Assembly (NCBI GenBank): GCA_003165075.1 | Contig: PLSM01000168.1 | Span: 1-35,668 of the forward strand | Source of the DNA: Acidobacteriaceae bacterium | GTDB lineage: Bacteria; Acidobacteriota; Terriglobia; Terriglobales; Acidobacteriaceae | Direction of reading: 5' to 3' | DNA length: 35,668 bases | Shown here: positions 7,407 through 17,400 of the stretch, in pieces | Layout: each line of letters starts with the position of its first letter | Numbering within the stretch: the stretch's first letter is position 1 | Made by a program: the position numbers and the translations under genes | The notes under the pieces: generated by a model | Told to the model about the DNA's origin: nothing | Database searches by the model: none | Seen by the model: the letters and a program-made list of their open reading frames with translations, nothing else

Positions 7407-8702
7407 ATGAGAACGTTGCCGCTGCTGGTGTTTGTTGCATTTGGCGTTGCTGCTGCCGCCCAGAACAAAGACGCCGGTTCTGGCTCCGCCCAGCAGAGCA
7501 TGCAGGCCGGTGAACCTGCAACGTATGCAAACTTGGTGCAGGTACCTGATGATCTTTGCCAGGAACTCGATTGGGACGCTGTCGCGTTGTCGAAGGTTCC
7601 GGCGGACCCGATTCTCAAGACTGATCCGTTTGGGATATTCTTTGGCCCGTTTGAAAGACTCACTGACAGGATTAATAAGTCAGCGCGACTCAAAATCGGC
7701 GAGATCTACACTTTCCTGAGTCAATACGCGACAGCCACGCCGGATGGCGTGCGGCACGATCAAACCAGCGGCAGGGCTGATTTCACGGCAGCCTGGAAGG
7801 TATATGACCATGAGAGCAATGCTGGGACAATCGGCCTTCTGATGAGATCGGGAACAAACATCGGTATCAGCCAGCAGTTCAATCTTAGCGACAGCATCGG
7901 GTCGGCCCTGACCCTGAACTGCTTGCAGGGCGAGGGTCCGCAAGAGCCGATTATGGTGAATATTCTCTACTGGCGTCAGGATCTCTTCAATGAAAGGCTC
8001 TCACTCTACATCGGCAAGATCCATCCAAACGAATACATCAGTCTGAGCATGTTCAACAATGACGAGCGCGCGCAGTTCCTGAATGGGGGAAGCGACGGCA
8101 ACCTGACGTTTGCCTCCGATGGAGCTTATGCCGGCGGCGCGGCGGTTGAACTCCAGGCCACCCAGCATGTTTACGTTCATGCACTGGTCATCGATACCGA
8201 AGGCTCACCGCAAGGGAACCTCAAAACACTGGCTGATCGCAAGTACATGGAGTCCATCGAACTCGGTTGGCTGGGCGGTTCACCTGGAAAGCAGTTCAGA
8301 GACTATCGGATGAACTTCTGGCGGGACGACACGGCTACTCTCGGCAGCGGCATGGGCGGGGGAATCGGCTTCGAGCATGAATTGCGCAGTGGTTGGACGC
8401 CCTTTGGGAGATTTGGCTTTGCGTCGAATACGGGTAGCTCGATCAAGCAAGTGGAAGAGCTCGGCCTGGACCAGGTGAAGCCTTTTGGAAGGCGCGGAGA
8501 TATGTTCGGCATTTCATTCATTCACTCTGAGCCGAGTTTCGGCGCAGAACATCACGAGAGCGTCATGGAGACGTTTTACCGGCTTCGCTTGACAAAGAGT
8601 GTTGACCTTGGCCCGGACCTGGAGGTTTCAAACCACCCCACGTATGCCAGCAGAGCCTATACCACCGCATTGCTCGGGATGAGAATGCGGATCATGTTCT
8701 AA
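7407..8702 (+). CDS. OprB-like carbohydrate-selective porin
   Basis: A 431-aa outer-membrane beta-barrel protein. The start is the ATG at 7407, preceded by GGGGA at 6 nt and followed by a signal peptide (MRTLPLLVFVAFGVAAAAQ); the frame is open further upstream into the transporter gene but that part is not porin-like. The barrel shows alternating polar/aromatic strands such as LLMRSGTNIGISQQFNLSD, LYIGKIHPNEYISLSMFNN and FRDYRMNFWRDD, and it ends in GMRMRIMF, with the C-terminal Phe used for barrel assembly. Length and pattern match OprB, which passes glucose and other sugars. It follows the sugar porter on the same strand. The exact subfamily is inferred. Confidence 0.82.
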   Translation: MRTLPLLVFVAFGVAAAAQNKDAGSGSAQQSMQAGEPATYANLVQVPDDLCQELDWDAVALSKVPADPILKTDPFGIFFGPFERLTDRINKSARLKIGEIYTFLSQYATATPDGVRHDQTSGRADFTAAWKVYDHESNAGTIGLLMRSGTNIGISQQFNLSDSIGSALTLNCLQGEGPQEPIMVNILYWRQDLFNERLSLYIGKIHPNEYISLSMFNNDERAQFLNGGSDGNLTFASDGAYAGGAAVELQATQHVYVHALVIDTEGSPQGNLKTLADRKYMESIELGWLGGSPGKQFRDYRMNFWRDDTATLGSGMGGGIGFEHELRSGWTPFGRFGFASNTGSSIKQVEELGLDQVKPFGRRGDMFGISFIHSEPSFGAEHHESVMETFYRLRLTKSVDLGPDLEVSNHPTYASRAYTTALLGMRMRIMF

Positions 8703-8753
8703 ACAACAGAGCCCTCAAAAGGTCGTGGGCATGCTTGGGCAAGAGGAGCGTTT

Positions 8754-8912
8754 ATGACCAGCACGCAAAAATGCGAACACCCCGGCTGTAACTGCCAAGC
8801 CGCGAGCGGCAAGAAGCATTACAGTCCAACATGTGCAGACGCAAAGAAGAGTCCACAGACACCGTGCCAGTGCAAACATCCGGAATGCAGCGATATAGGA
8901 CTCAAGATGTAG
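8754..8912 (+). CDS. Metallothionein-like small Cys-rich protein, 52 aa
   Basis: A 52-aa frame with a strong ribosome site (AGAGGAG, 6 nt before the ATG). It contains seven cysteines (7, 12, 14, 27, 38, 40, 45) and several histidines, in the repeated pattern C-x-HPxCxC ... SPTCAD ... CQCKHPEC. This resembles bacterial metallothioneins of the SmtA type, which bind Zn, Cd or Cu through such Cys and His residues; the middle Cys-Ala-Asp is also seen in that family. It lies between the porin and transaldolase genes on the same strand. It is too short for routine gene calling and easy to miss. Metal identity is unknown. Confidence 0.75.
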   Translation: MTSTQKCEHPGCNCQAASGKKHYSPTCADAKKSPQTPCQCKHPECSDIGLKM

Positions 8913-9044
8913 CGTGGCTCGAACCTGACTCAATTGTGATTCGAGAGTTTGTGCGCGGTATCCGTCACCAGCGCAGAGTCGACAAAGTGAGTGCACTTGA
9001 AATCCAACCAGTAGTGGAGTGACGTGTTTTCCAAGAGGAATGAA

Positions 9045-10127
9045 ATGAATCGAACGACCGAGAAATTGCATGAAATTGGTCAGAGCATTTGGCTCGATAA
9101 CATTACACATCGTCTGCTTGCAAGCGGAACACTGTTGAGCTACATTCGAGAGCTTTCGGTGACGGGCCTCACTTCGAATCCGACCATCTTCGATCACGCC
9201 ATCAAGAACAGCAACGATTACGACGATGTCATCCGCCGGAAATTAGATGAAGGCAAGTCAGGCGAAGTGCTGTTCTTCGAGTTGGCTCTCGAGGATCTGA
9301 GACAGGCGGCCGATCTCTTCCGGCCTATATACGACCGAACCGACGGGGTGGATGGCTGGGTCTCCCTGGAGGTATCGCCCCTGCTGGCGCATAACACGAC
9401 CGGTACTCTCGCCGCAGCCAAAGCTCTCCACAGCCGCGCGGCGCGGCCCAATCTTTTCATCAAGATTCCCGGTACCAGCGAGGGGCTTCCAGCCATTGAG
9501 GAGGCAGTCTTCGCTGGTATCCCGGTCAACGTAACCCTGCTGTTCTCGGGCGAACAATATGTCGCTGCGGCAGAAGCTTACTTGCGTGGTATTGAAAGGC
9601 GAATTGCTGCCGGGCTGAATCCCGATGTCGGCTCCGTGGCCTCGCTCTTCGTTAGCCGTTGGGACGTGGCAGTCGCAGAGCGGTCGCCGACTTCATTGCG
9701 CAACCAGCTTGGCATCGCCATCGCCAGGGACGCTTATGAGAAGTACCGCGCGCTCCTTGATTCTTCGCGGTGGCAGCGCATCCTGAACGCAGGAGCCCGG
9801 TCTCAGCGACTTCTCTGGGCAAGCACTGGAACAAAGGATCCGCATGCTTCCAACATCTTGTACGTCGAGGCGCTCGCGTTACCCTTCACCATCAACACAA
9901 TGCCCGAGGCTACGCTGAAAGCCCTCGCAGCACATGCGGAATTCGGCGAGGCTCTGCCTGAGGATAGCAATAAGGTTCTCGCGGAATTTGCCAAGGCTGG
10001 TATTGATACTGACACTTTGGCTGCTCAGTTGCTAGGAGACGGCGTCGAATCGTTCGCCAAGTCATGGAACGATCTTCTGGATTGCATCGCATCGAAAAGC
10101 GGGACGCTCAAGGCAGTAGCTGTCTGA
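9045..10127 (+). CDS. tal: Transaldolase
   Basis: Transfers a dihydroxyacetone unit between sedoheptulose-7-P and glyceraldehyde-3-P in the non-oxidative pentose phosphate pathway, in the cytoplasm. The 360-aa protein has GLTSNPTIFDHAI (residues 41-53), the aspartate-bearing N-terminal block, and the Schiff-base lysine in NLFIKIPGT (Lys140). NVTLLFS and the long C-terminal part are as in the actinobacterial-type Tal of about 360-370 aa rather than the 220-aa FSA type. The ATG at 9045 has AAGAGGA at 5 nt; a GTG at 9024 in frame lacks such a site. It follows the porin and metallothionein genes and is probably part of the same sugar-use unit. Confidence 0.93.
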   Translation: MNRTTEKLHEIGQSIWLDNITHRLLASGTLLSYIRELSVTGLTSNPTIFDHAIKNSNDYDDVIRRKLDEGKSGEVLFFELALEDLRQAADLFRPIYDRTDGVDGWVSLEVSPLLAHNTTGTLAAAKALHSRAARPNLFIKIPGTSEGLPAIEEAVFAGIPVNVTLLFSGEQYVAAAEAYLRGIERRIAAGLNPDVGSVASLFVSRWDVAVAERSPTSLRNQLGIAIARDAYEKYRALLDSSRWQRILNAGARSQRLLWASTGTKDPHASNILYVEALALPFTINTMPEATLKALAAHAEFGEALPEDSNKVLAEFAKAGIDTDTLAAQLLGDGVESFAKSWNDLLDCIASKSGTLKAVAV

Positions 10128-10367
10128 ATCCGGATTGGGCTGCGCTCTGATCCGTGTGCGCAATTGCTCAGTACGCTGCCTTCAAAACTGAAAGACTCAC
10201 CGGGTAAATGATCCACGGATTTGCTGCGGATCGTCATGTGCCAGTTGAGAAGGTGTGAGGTCTGCCTGAATCAGGGTTTTCGCGGTCGCACAAGCCTTCG
10301 GAATCTATCGCACCGGAGAGGAACCGCACAAACTTAAGGCAAATCAACGACGGAAAAGGAGATCGAA

Positions 10368-10895
10368 ATGAACTCGAAAAACTCGGTAGCGGCAATCTAT
10401 GACACTCACGAACAAGCTGAGCATGCTGTCAAGGAACTCCAGGAGGCGGGTGTCGATATGAAGAGCCTGTCGATTGTAGGAAGAGATACCCACACGGAGG
10501 AACATGTCGTCGGCTATTACACTGCCGGCGATCGCATGAAGTATTGGGGTGGGGTAGGAGCGTTCTGGGGTGGGTTCTGGGGGTTGCTGTTCGGATCGGG
10601 TCTGTTTTTCATACCGGGACTCGGACCGATTCTTGCCGCCGGTCCAATTGTAGCCTGGATTGTAGCTGGCCTCGAAGGCGCAGTTGTTCTTGGGGGCGTA
10701 AGCGCGATTGGTGCAGGCCTGGTTAGTATCGGCATCCCAAAAGACAGCGTACTGAAGTACGATGTCGCCTTGAAGACCGACAAATACGTGCTCGTCGTCC
10801 ACGGAACACCTGAAGAGGTAGAGAAGGCCAAGGACATCATTGCCGGCACCGAACAAAGCCATTATGCGGTTTATGGCCAAGCCGTACTCGTCTAA
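10368..10895 (+). CDS. General stress protein 17M/YflT-like, with glycine-rich membrane segment
   Basis: A 175-aa protein. Residues 6-42 (VAAIYDTHEQAEHAVKELQE and SLSIVGRD) match the general stress protein 17M-like/YflT N-terminal domain, a small alpha/beta fold. The middle (about residues 60-125) is a pair of glycine-rich hydrophobic helices (WGGVGAFWGGFWGLLFGSG and then AAGPIVAWIVAGLEGAVVLGG) likely to insert in a membrane. The C-terminal part returns to a soluble fold (LVVHGTPEEVEKAKDII). AAAAGGAGA lies 7 nt before the ATG. It sits between transaldolase and a PRC-barrel gene on the same strand. The molecular function of the family is not known. Confidence 0.82.
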   Translation: MNSKNSVAAIYDTHEQAEHAVKELQEAGVDMKSLSIVGRDTHTEEHVVGYYTAGDRMKYWGGVGAFWGGFWGLLFGSGLFFIPGLGPILAAGPIVAWIVAGLEGAVVLGGVSAIGAGLVSIGIPKDSVLKYDVALKTDKYVLVVHGTPEEVEKAKDIIAGTEQSHYAVYGQAVLV

Positions 10896-11024
10896 GAAGC
10901 GGCCTGACTGCGCTGCGACTGTGGTGGACTCCAAAGGGAGTTTGTGGAACCTGCTCTTTCGCGGCACGGTATGTGCAGGCTGCCGTTAACCGCTCAATGA
11001 AAGAGTAAATACAAAGGAGATGTG

Positions 11025-11783
11025 ATGTTAATCAAAGCAAAGGCTCTGAAGGGTTACTCACTCAAAAGCCTCGATGGAGACATAGGGTCGGCCAGCGAGT
11101 TCTTCTTCGACGACCAGTATTGGGCAATTCGTTACCTTGTCGCAAATACAGCAACCTGGCTTAGCGGCAGGAAGGTATTGATCTCACCTTACTCACTGGA
11201 CGGTGTCAATACTGCTGAAGAGAAGGTGTTCGTTCTATTAAACAGGAAGCAGATCGAGGAGAGTCCATCCATTGACATGGATGAGCCGGTCTCCCGCCAA
11301 TATGAGACCTCCTACAACGGGTATTACGGCTATCCAGATTATTGGGGTGGTCCATACATGTGGGGAGGCTATTCGTGCCTTTCGCGAGATCGAACAAGAT
11401 GGGGCTCGATAGCCTCCGAACCTGTGAGAGGGGATCGCCACCTTCGCAGTACCCACGAGGTGACGGGCTACCATCTCAGTGCGACTGACGGCGAGATTGG
11501 TCATGTCGATGACTTCATCATTGATGACGAGACTTGGGCAATTCGTTACCTTGTTGTGGCGACAAAGAACTGGTGGCCTGGGAAAAAGGTACTGATTTCA
11601 CCAAAGTGGATCGAGAACGTGAGTTGGGAAGAACGGGAAGTCGCAATCGGCTTATCTCGCGAGACTATCAAGGCCGCGCCGGAATACACCGACGAGTCTT
11701 TGCTCACACGGGATTACGAAACAGGCTTGTATGGGCACTACAATCGTGAAGGCTACTGGGTCGACGAACTCGCGGCGGTTTGA
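11025..11783 (+). CDS. Protein with two tandem PRC-barrel domains
   Basis: A 252-aa soluble protein built from two copies of a PRC-barrel domain, roughly residues 2-85 and 140-225. Equivalent stretches are LKGYSLKSLDGDIGSASEF with AIRYLVANTATWLSGRKVLI in the first, and VTGYHLSATDGEIGHVDDF with AIRYLVVATKNWWPGKKVLI in the second, so this is an internal duplication. The linker (residues 95-115) is rich in Tyr and Gly (YNGYYGYPDYWGG). PRC barrels occur in photosynthetic reaction centre H subunit, RimM and many stress proteins; this type is common in soil bacteria. The ATG at 11025 is 4 nt after AAAGGAGA. Function is inferred to be stress-related from neighbours only. Confidence 0.85.
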   Translation: MLIKAKALKGYSLKSLDGDIGSASEFFFDDQYWAIRYLVANTATWLSGRKVLISPYSLDGVNTAEEKVFVLLNRKQIEESPSIDMDEPVSRQYETSYNGYYGYPDYWGGPYMWGGYSCLSRDRTRWGSIASEPVRGDRHLRSTHEVTGYHLSATDGEIGHVDDFIIDDETWAIRYLVVATKNWWPGKKVLISPKWIENVSWEEREVAIGLSRETIKAAPEYTDESLLTRDYETGLYGHYNREGYWVDELAAV

Positions 11784-11841
11784 ATGCAATTCAACAGGTT
11801 GCTTGAGTAGCTCCGTGTTGAATGTGTGCTTAAAAGAGAGA

Positions 11842-11881
11842 TAAGCCACAGACTCCCAGTCCTGCGTGGGTCTGTGGCTTA
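11842..11881 (+). terminator. Strong stem-loop after the PRC-barrel gene
   Basis: A perfect 12-bp inverted repeat (TAAGCCACAGAC and GTCTGTGGCTTA) encloses a 16-nt loop, 58 bp after the PRC-barrel stop. There is no long T-run after it, so it may be a terminator of modest strength or an mRNA 3' stabiliser. It marks the end of the plus-strand sugar/stress block. Confidence 0.65.
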
Positions 11882-11913
11882 CCTTGCTTTGCCCTTGACA
11901 TGCGCGATTCAAA

Positions 11914-12294
11914 ATGGAGACTGATGCGGGCAGGCGTGTTTCAGTTTCCTGCACGCCCGATGCAAGCGGCAACATCGGCGTCGATATTGTTGGGGGCACC
12001 TTGGCCTCCGCGCCCGCCATGGCAGCGGTCATGCTACCGGTCGATCAGAAATACGGTCGCCAGGGACAGGCCAACACAGTGCTCTATCCGCTCGCCCAGC
12101 AAAAACCGGCAGCTTTTCACGACATTACGCTGGGCGGCAATTGGGACACCTGCATCCAGGGCGACTCCGACTGCACGCTCAACGTTGCCGGTCTCATGGC
12201 ACGGGCAGGCACTGGTCGGCGCAGGTCGTGCGGCGCAAGGCATGCCATCTCACAATTCGCCGCCTTCGGTTTACAACTACGCAGATGGATTTGA
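11914..12294 (+). pseudogene. C-terminal fragment of an S53 (sedolisin/kumamolisin-type) peptidase
   Basis: Roughly 90 codons (to about 12192) read like the C-terminal catalytic part of a secreted S53 serine-carboxyl peptidase: VSCTPDASGNIGVDIVGGT, PAMAAVM-VDQKYGRQGQAN, VLYPLAQQ, AFHDITLGGN, then a Cys-containing loop and CTLN. In active enzymes the Ser sits in the GTSxSxP-type motif after GG; here it is GGTLASAP, with TTG at 12001 where TCG would encode Ser. The prodomain and the Glu/Asp part of the triad are absent upstream, and after CTLNVAG the frame loses similarity. The piece is therefore inactive. It lies between a hairpin and the VWFA gene on the opposite strand. Confidence 0.7.
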
Positions 12295-12342
12295 AAGTAA
12301 AGCCGTCGAGCGCTTGATTTCACGGAATCTTGTAGCAGCCCT

Positions 12343-14481
12343 CTACCGAACCAAGAGGACAGGCGCACGCCAGTAGTTGGTTTTCTGGTTAAATGAATCA
12401 ATTACTGTGACCTGGCAATCGTAGGTTCCGGGCAGAAGGCGATCGAGTGCGACGCTGAAGTTGAGCGGAGTTATACCGAGCCGGCTCGCTTGATTGGGCT
12501 GGATGGCTGTGGGCGGCGTCTCCAGTACCTTCTGGCCGGCGAGATAGAGGCTGACGAAGGCAAATAGTGGTTGCGGCGGCGCGCTGGGCTTTGCGTTCGT
12601 TGTGGCAGGCGGCGCTTTGTAGGCCTGCAGGTAGACGAACATGGGGCGAGCTGTGTTGAAGACGTGTGTCACGCTGGGGATGATCTTCTTTCCATCCTGC
12701 ACGAGCGGGTTTACGCTGTCCTCTTTCTCCCTCTCTTTCGCCTTGGCAGCGTCGAAGAGCGTGTCTCTCTGCTCCACACGCTGGCTGCTAAGCACCACGG
12801 AGCTGATTGGAACGCGCTTGTCTTCCTTATTGAGGTTGGGAATGGTGAAGGTCGTCTCGTAGGTTCCGATGCGACCCGTCTCGTCGTCACGGGCCAGGAA
12901 TTTGATTCTGTACTTGCCGGGCAACAGCGTGAAGCCGGTGTCGTACTCAATGGGCCGATGGGCGAGTTCGGCAGCCGTTGCGTCAGAGAGTTTGATGTTC
13001 ACGCTGTCGCGCACGTTGCTCACAGTCATGCCGCCGCTGAGATCCTTGATCTCTCCCACAAAGTCAATGAGCGTGTGCTCAGCGCCGCCGCGCTTGGCCA
13101 GCGCAAGCTCGCGGCCGGGAATCTTGACGATTATAGGGATGAAGTACTCGGCGCGATTGAGTTGGAAGTAATCGATCTCCATGGCGATGGAAAGTTCAGT
13201 GATGGGATCCTCAAGCATCAGCGCATCTTCAAGTTGGCGCTCCTTATCGACAGTGGTGAAGTGGCTGAACTCCTTGTCAGCGTAGTAGCCCTGGTGATAG
13301 TCCAATTTGGCATCCAAATTCTGATTGAGCGTGATCTTGACCCGGCGGAAGTGGCCATTCTTGGCGGTGTTGGTAGCGTAGTAGCCGAGCAGGTAGTAGT
13401 CGGAGATGGAGTCCTGCGCCAGCACCAGGCCGTGGTCAAGGTCGTTAGTGTCGAACAGCGCCTTGCCGCCCGTGTCTCCGGCCAGTGCATAGAGCGTGTC
13501 CTGCGATTGCTGGAAGATGTTCGTAGTTGCCGAGGCTGCGGCGCCCGTGTAGATGGCGGAGTTGCCCTGCGAGCCCTGGGTTGCGTCGCCCAACGGCGCC
13601 TGGGCAACAAGGCCGCGCGCGTCGATGGGCCAGAAGCTGACGCTGGCCTTGATTGCGGAGTCGACTGTCGCGTGAAGTTGCGCCTGATTATCAACTCCGT
13701 TGAGCCGCAGACCGCTGGCGAAGTAGATGAGCGACTTCTTCTCATTCAACTGGCCAAGCATCTTGGCCGCGGTCTCAAGCGCGGAGAGTTGACGATCGGT
13801 GTTGAAGACATTGAACTCGCTGTCGTCCTGCCCGAATGCCGCGCCCGTGTCAGCGCTGCTCGAGTCGTCGGTGGTTTCGTTTTCGCCCTGGGCTTCACCA
13901 ACGACGAGCGTCTCGAGGATACTGAGGATCTTGTTGCGGTCGGCGGTAAAGTCCTGCAGGATATCGACCGCGCCGCCTTGGTACCGGAGGATAGACACCA
14001 GGTCGACGGTCGTCATCTGTGTACGGACAAATTGCTTGGCGGCGGAGAGCGCGCGGATCTGGTCGGCTGGCCACATTGCCGACATGTCAAAGTAAAGCGC
14101 CAGCAGACGCCGATTCTTGTAGCGCTCGCTGTCTTCAGTCTCCGGTGCAATCTGCGTGTGCGCCAGATGCTTGTAGATCTTGATGTCCTCAGTCCCTGGC
14201 CTGATTACAGGCAAGGGCGCGGATTGCTCAACCAGATTCTGGCGCTCGCAAATGCGAACCGTCTGCGGCACTCCATCCTCGGTCACGGTGAAGTCTTTCG
14301 CTGTCAGGCCGGGAACAGTCTTCCCATCCTTGTCCTTGACGACAACCGCTTCCACCACCAGCTGCACTTTGAGCGAGAGCGTGAAGCCTTGCGACCCGTC
14401 GGCCGGCTTGTTCTGGCCAATCTGCTGCGCGTCCGCGAGGGAGGCGGCGAGAGCAACGACGATGAATGCAAGGATGCGCAT
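12343..14481 (-). CDS. VWFA-related domain protein (TIGR03436-like, acidobacterial)
   Basis: A 712-aa secreted protein with a signal peptide (MRILAFIVVALAASLADAQ). Residues 40-75 (LVVEAVVVKDKDGKTVPGLT then DFTVTEDGVPQTV) are the characteristic N-terminal block of TIGR03436, followed by a von Willebrand A-type fold from about residue 124. Its metal site is degenerate: DMSAM (132-136) where DxSxS is usual. Later come YLLGYY and HFRRVKI, typical of the end of the VWFA domain in this family, and a C-terminal region of beta-sandwich character. The start lies 2 bp after the stop of the large TonB-like gene, so the two are translated together. The role is unknown; surface or periplasmic protein binding is inferred. 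Confidence 0.87.
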   Translation of the reverse strand: MRILAFIVVALAASLADAQQIGQNKPADGSQGFTLSLKVQLVVEAVVVKDKDGKTVPGLTAKDFTVTEDGVPQTVRICERQNLVEQSAPLPVIRPGTEDIKIYKHLAHTQIAPETEDSERYKNRRLLALYFDMSAMWPADQIRALSAAKQFVRTQMTTVDLVSILRYQGGAVDILQDFTADRNKILSILETLVVGEAQGENETTDDSSSADTGAAFGQDDSEFNVFNTDRQLSALETAAKMLGQLNEKKSLIYFASGLRLNGVDNQAQLHATVDSAIKASVSFWPIDARGLVAQAPLGDATQGSQGNSAIYTGAAASATTNIFQQSQDTLYALAGDTGGKALFDTNDLDHGLVLAQDSISDYYLLGYYATNTAKNGHFRRVKITLNQNLDAKLDYHQGYYADKEFSHFTTVDKERQLEDALMLEDPITELSIAMEIDYFQLNRAEYFIPIIVKIPGRELALAKRGGAEHTLIDFVGEIKDLSGGMTVSNVRDSVNIKLSDATAAELAHRPIEYDTGFTLLPGKYRIKFLARDDETGRIGTYETTFTIPNLNKEDKRVPISSVVLSSQRVEQRDTLFDAAKAKEREKEDSVNPLVQDGKKIIPSVTHVFNTARPMFVYLQAYKAPPATTNAKPSAPPQPLFAFVSLYLAGQKVLETPPTAIQPNQASRLGITPLNFSVALDRLLPGTYDCQVTVIDSFNQKTNYWRAPVLLVR

Positions 14482-14483
14482 GG

Positions 14484-17400
14484 CTAGAACCTCAGCCTGA
14501 TAGTGGTTTGCAGGCTGCGCATGGGGTTAGCAGCGGCGGGCAGGCCAAACTGCTGACTGTTGACCGTCGTAACCCAGCCGCTGAATACGGCGTGATTGAG
14601 CGTGTTGGTGGAGTCGATGCGGAAAATCAGGTTGAACTTCCCGCTGGGCCTGAAGGTGCGCTCAAGCGAGCTATCGAGGTTGAACTGTCCGGGGCCGATG
14701 AGCGAATCCCGGCCTGCCGTGCCCCACTGGCCCAAGGCAGGAGCTGAATACGCAGCGGGATTGAGATGGAGACTGTTACTAGTGGCGTAGATCGACTTGC
14801 CGGTGAGGCTGGGCCGAATGGTCCCCGTGAAACCTGTGCCTGGAACAGCAGCCAGATAGACGGGCGTCTCCGGCATCCCCGTCCCGAGGTTGAATTGGGT
14901 CATCAACGTCCACTCTTTGAGCAGCCTGCCGCGCCAGCCGGTCATCAAGGTTCCGCCATCCACGCCCTGCCCGGTGGTGTATTGCGCCTGAAGGTTGAGC
15001 TGATGGCGCTGGTCAAAGGTGGAGAGCGAGTGCTCGGCGCGCAGGTTGAGCCAGTTCTGCGCGACGGCGAGGGAAGGCGATGCAGACTGCGCCTGGTCGC
15101 TCGCTGCCTGACCCTGCGATGCGGCACCAACGTGGCCCTGCCCGCCCAGCGCGGCGTCGTCGTCAATCGATTTCGAAAAGGTGTAAAGCGCTGAAGCAGT
15201 GAATCCTCCCTTGAGCCTGCGCCGCAGCTGCACCTGTCCGGACTGGCGCGTCGAGTTGCCGCCCGAGGTTCGATATTCGAAGTCCACCGGACAACCAGGG
15301 CAAGGCGGTTCCGCGCCAATTGGATAGGTATTGGGCAGAATCTCCTGCACTCCGTGCGTACCCTTCACGCCCAGGTAGGTCGCCGTCATCTGCAGCGCGA
15401 AGGGAAGGTCGCGCTGCACGGCCAGATTCCAGGTCTGCGCATATCCAACGCGAAAGTTGGGATCGACCGCGTAGTTATCCTGGTCGCCGGAAGAGCATGA
15501 CGCAAAGCCGTTGGCCAGCGTGAGCGGGCAAGCTGCACTGTTTGAGGCGTTCAGACTGGTGGAGAGCGGCGCCTGCTGCGCGAGTTGCAGCGCGGGCGCA
15601 AGATAAACCGATGTGTCGTGATAGATGCCGTAGCCGGCGCGCACCACAACGGTAGATGCAGGGATAGGCCGCCAGGAGATGCCGATGCGCGGCTCAATTC
15701 CACGGCGGTCTGGGCGGATCAGCGAACTGGGATAGTGCGTGCCCGTTAGTGGGCCGACAGGATCGCTTCCCTCCACTGGCGCGGCTGCGGCAAAATCCTG
15801 GGTCAGGTCAAGATTGACGAGCCGTCCATGAAGTTCGGTGATTGGCGCGCCATACTCCCAGCGCGCGCCTGCGTTGATGGTGAGGATCGACAGAATGCGC
15901 CAGTCGTCGGTCGCGTAGGTATCGAACACGGGCTGGCGAAAGTATTTGTCCGCGTTGCCGTATGCGATGGTGCTGGTATCGGGCACACCGACAAGAAAAT
16001 CGGCAAGATCGGAGCCAGTGCTGCCTGCGCCTGAAGTTGCAGCGCCTGTGAAGGTAAATGCACCCCGCGGATTCTGCTGAAAGAAGTCGTTGTACTGTTG
16101 CTCGCGAAAGTCTACGCCTGCTGACACATTATGGCGTCCACGATAAATCCCCATCGACGCGGAAAAGGCATCGGTTCGGTTGCGATCAAAGGAGCTGTTG
16201 GCATCGCTGAGGCCTGCAATGCCGCTCGAAAACCCCAGCGCTGGCGGACCCCAGTTGGCCGGGTCCTGATCGTTGCCGGTGATACCGGCCGCGCCCGAGA
16301 CATTCTCGCGATTCTCAAAGTTCGGCCGCACCAGCGTTCTCAACCGGCTGAACCGATAGCTCGCATACAAGAAGACTTGCGGGTTGAGACGATGCGCCCA
16401 GTTGATATTTGAATTGATGCCCAGCGTGTCAGTCGCGTCGACAAAGCCGAAGAGGTTCACATTTCCGGCCTGCGTGCTCTGCAGGTTGAATCCGCCGTAC
16501 AGCTGATCTCTGCGACCTAGTGTCTTGTCCAGGCGCAGTTGCAGCACATCTTGATGGCTGCTGTTGAGCACAGGCATCTGGAAGTTATAGCCCGTTGCGC
16601 CGGTAATATTCGGCAGCGGGTAGAGCGCCAGCAGCGCCTGCGCCTGTGAACTGACCGGGACAACCCCTCCTTGGAACGGGAGCCCCGTGGCTGGGTCGTA
16701 GATGGCGATTGGGTGGCCAGCCGGATTGAGCAAACCGGAGAGATCTCCCGCGCGCTCTGCCTGGGTTGGCACCAAGCCGGTCTCGGTGGCCGCATTGTGG
16801 TCGCGCGTCCATTGGTAGACGGCAAAAAAGTTCGGACCGTGCGGCAGCACATGTGGAATCTTGATCGGGCCCCCGACGGTTAATATCGCCGTAACGCGAT
16901 CGTACAGAGTCTTGGGCGCTTCGAAGCCGGTGAGCGAATAGGGCCGCGCATCGAGAACAGAGTTGTTGAGGATGGCTGCAAATCCGCCCGTGTAGAGACT
17001 CTTGCTATTCGGTCTTCGATTGCCAAAAGCGCGGTCGAGTGAGTATTGGCTGGTGGCCGCGTTGTTGACGCTGCCGTTGACCAGGAAGCCGTCGTTTGAC
17101 TGCTCACTTTGCTCATCGGGTGGCTTGGGAATGTCAGCCGAGCCCGCGGCAGCGTTCTCCGGCTTCTTACCGTCTGCTGGTGCACCCGTAGCCGGAGTCA
17201 GCGTTGGAGGAGCCTGCGCGAGTTTGCTGCGCGCCATGAGCTGATCGATTGGAAGCAACGTCAGCTCCCACTTGCCTGGAGGCATGTTCGGAGCGACCGC
17301 CACTTGCGCTGCGAACTTCTCGAAGCACTGCATCTCGATTTCGATCTTCCACGGCCCGTCGGCGAGATCATCGAACGTGTAAACGCCGCCCTGATCGGAG

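Noticed and set aside
12571..14487. A 638-codon open frame on the plus strand
   Set aside because: It lies fully antisense to the VWFA gene, has no family-like sequence and reflects high-GC codon bias of the real gene.
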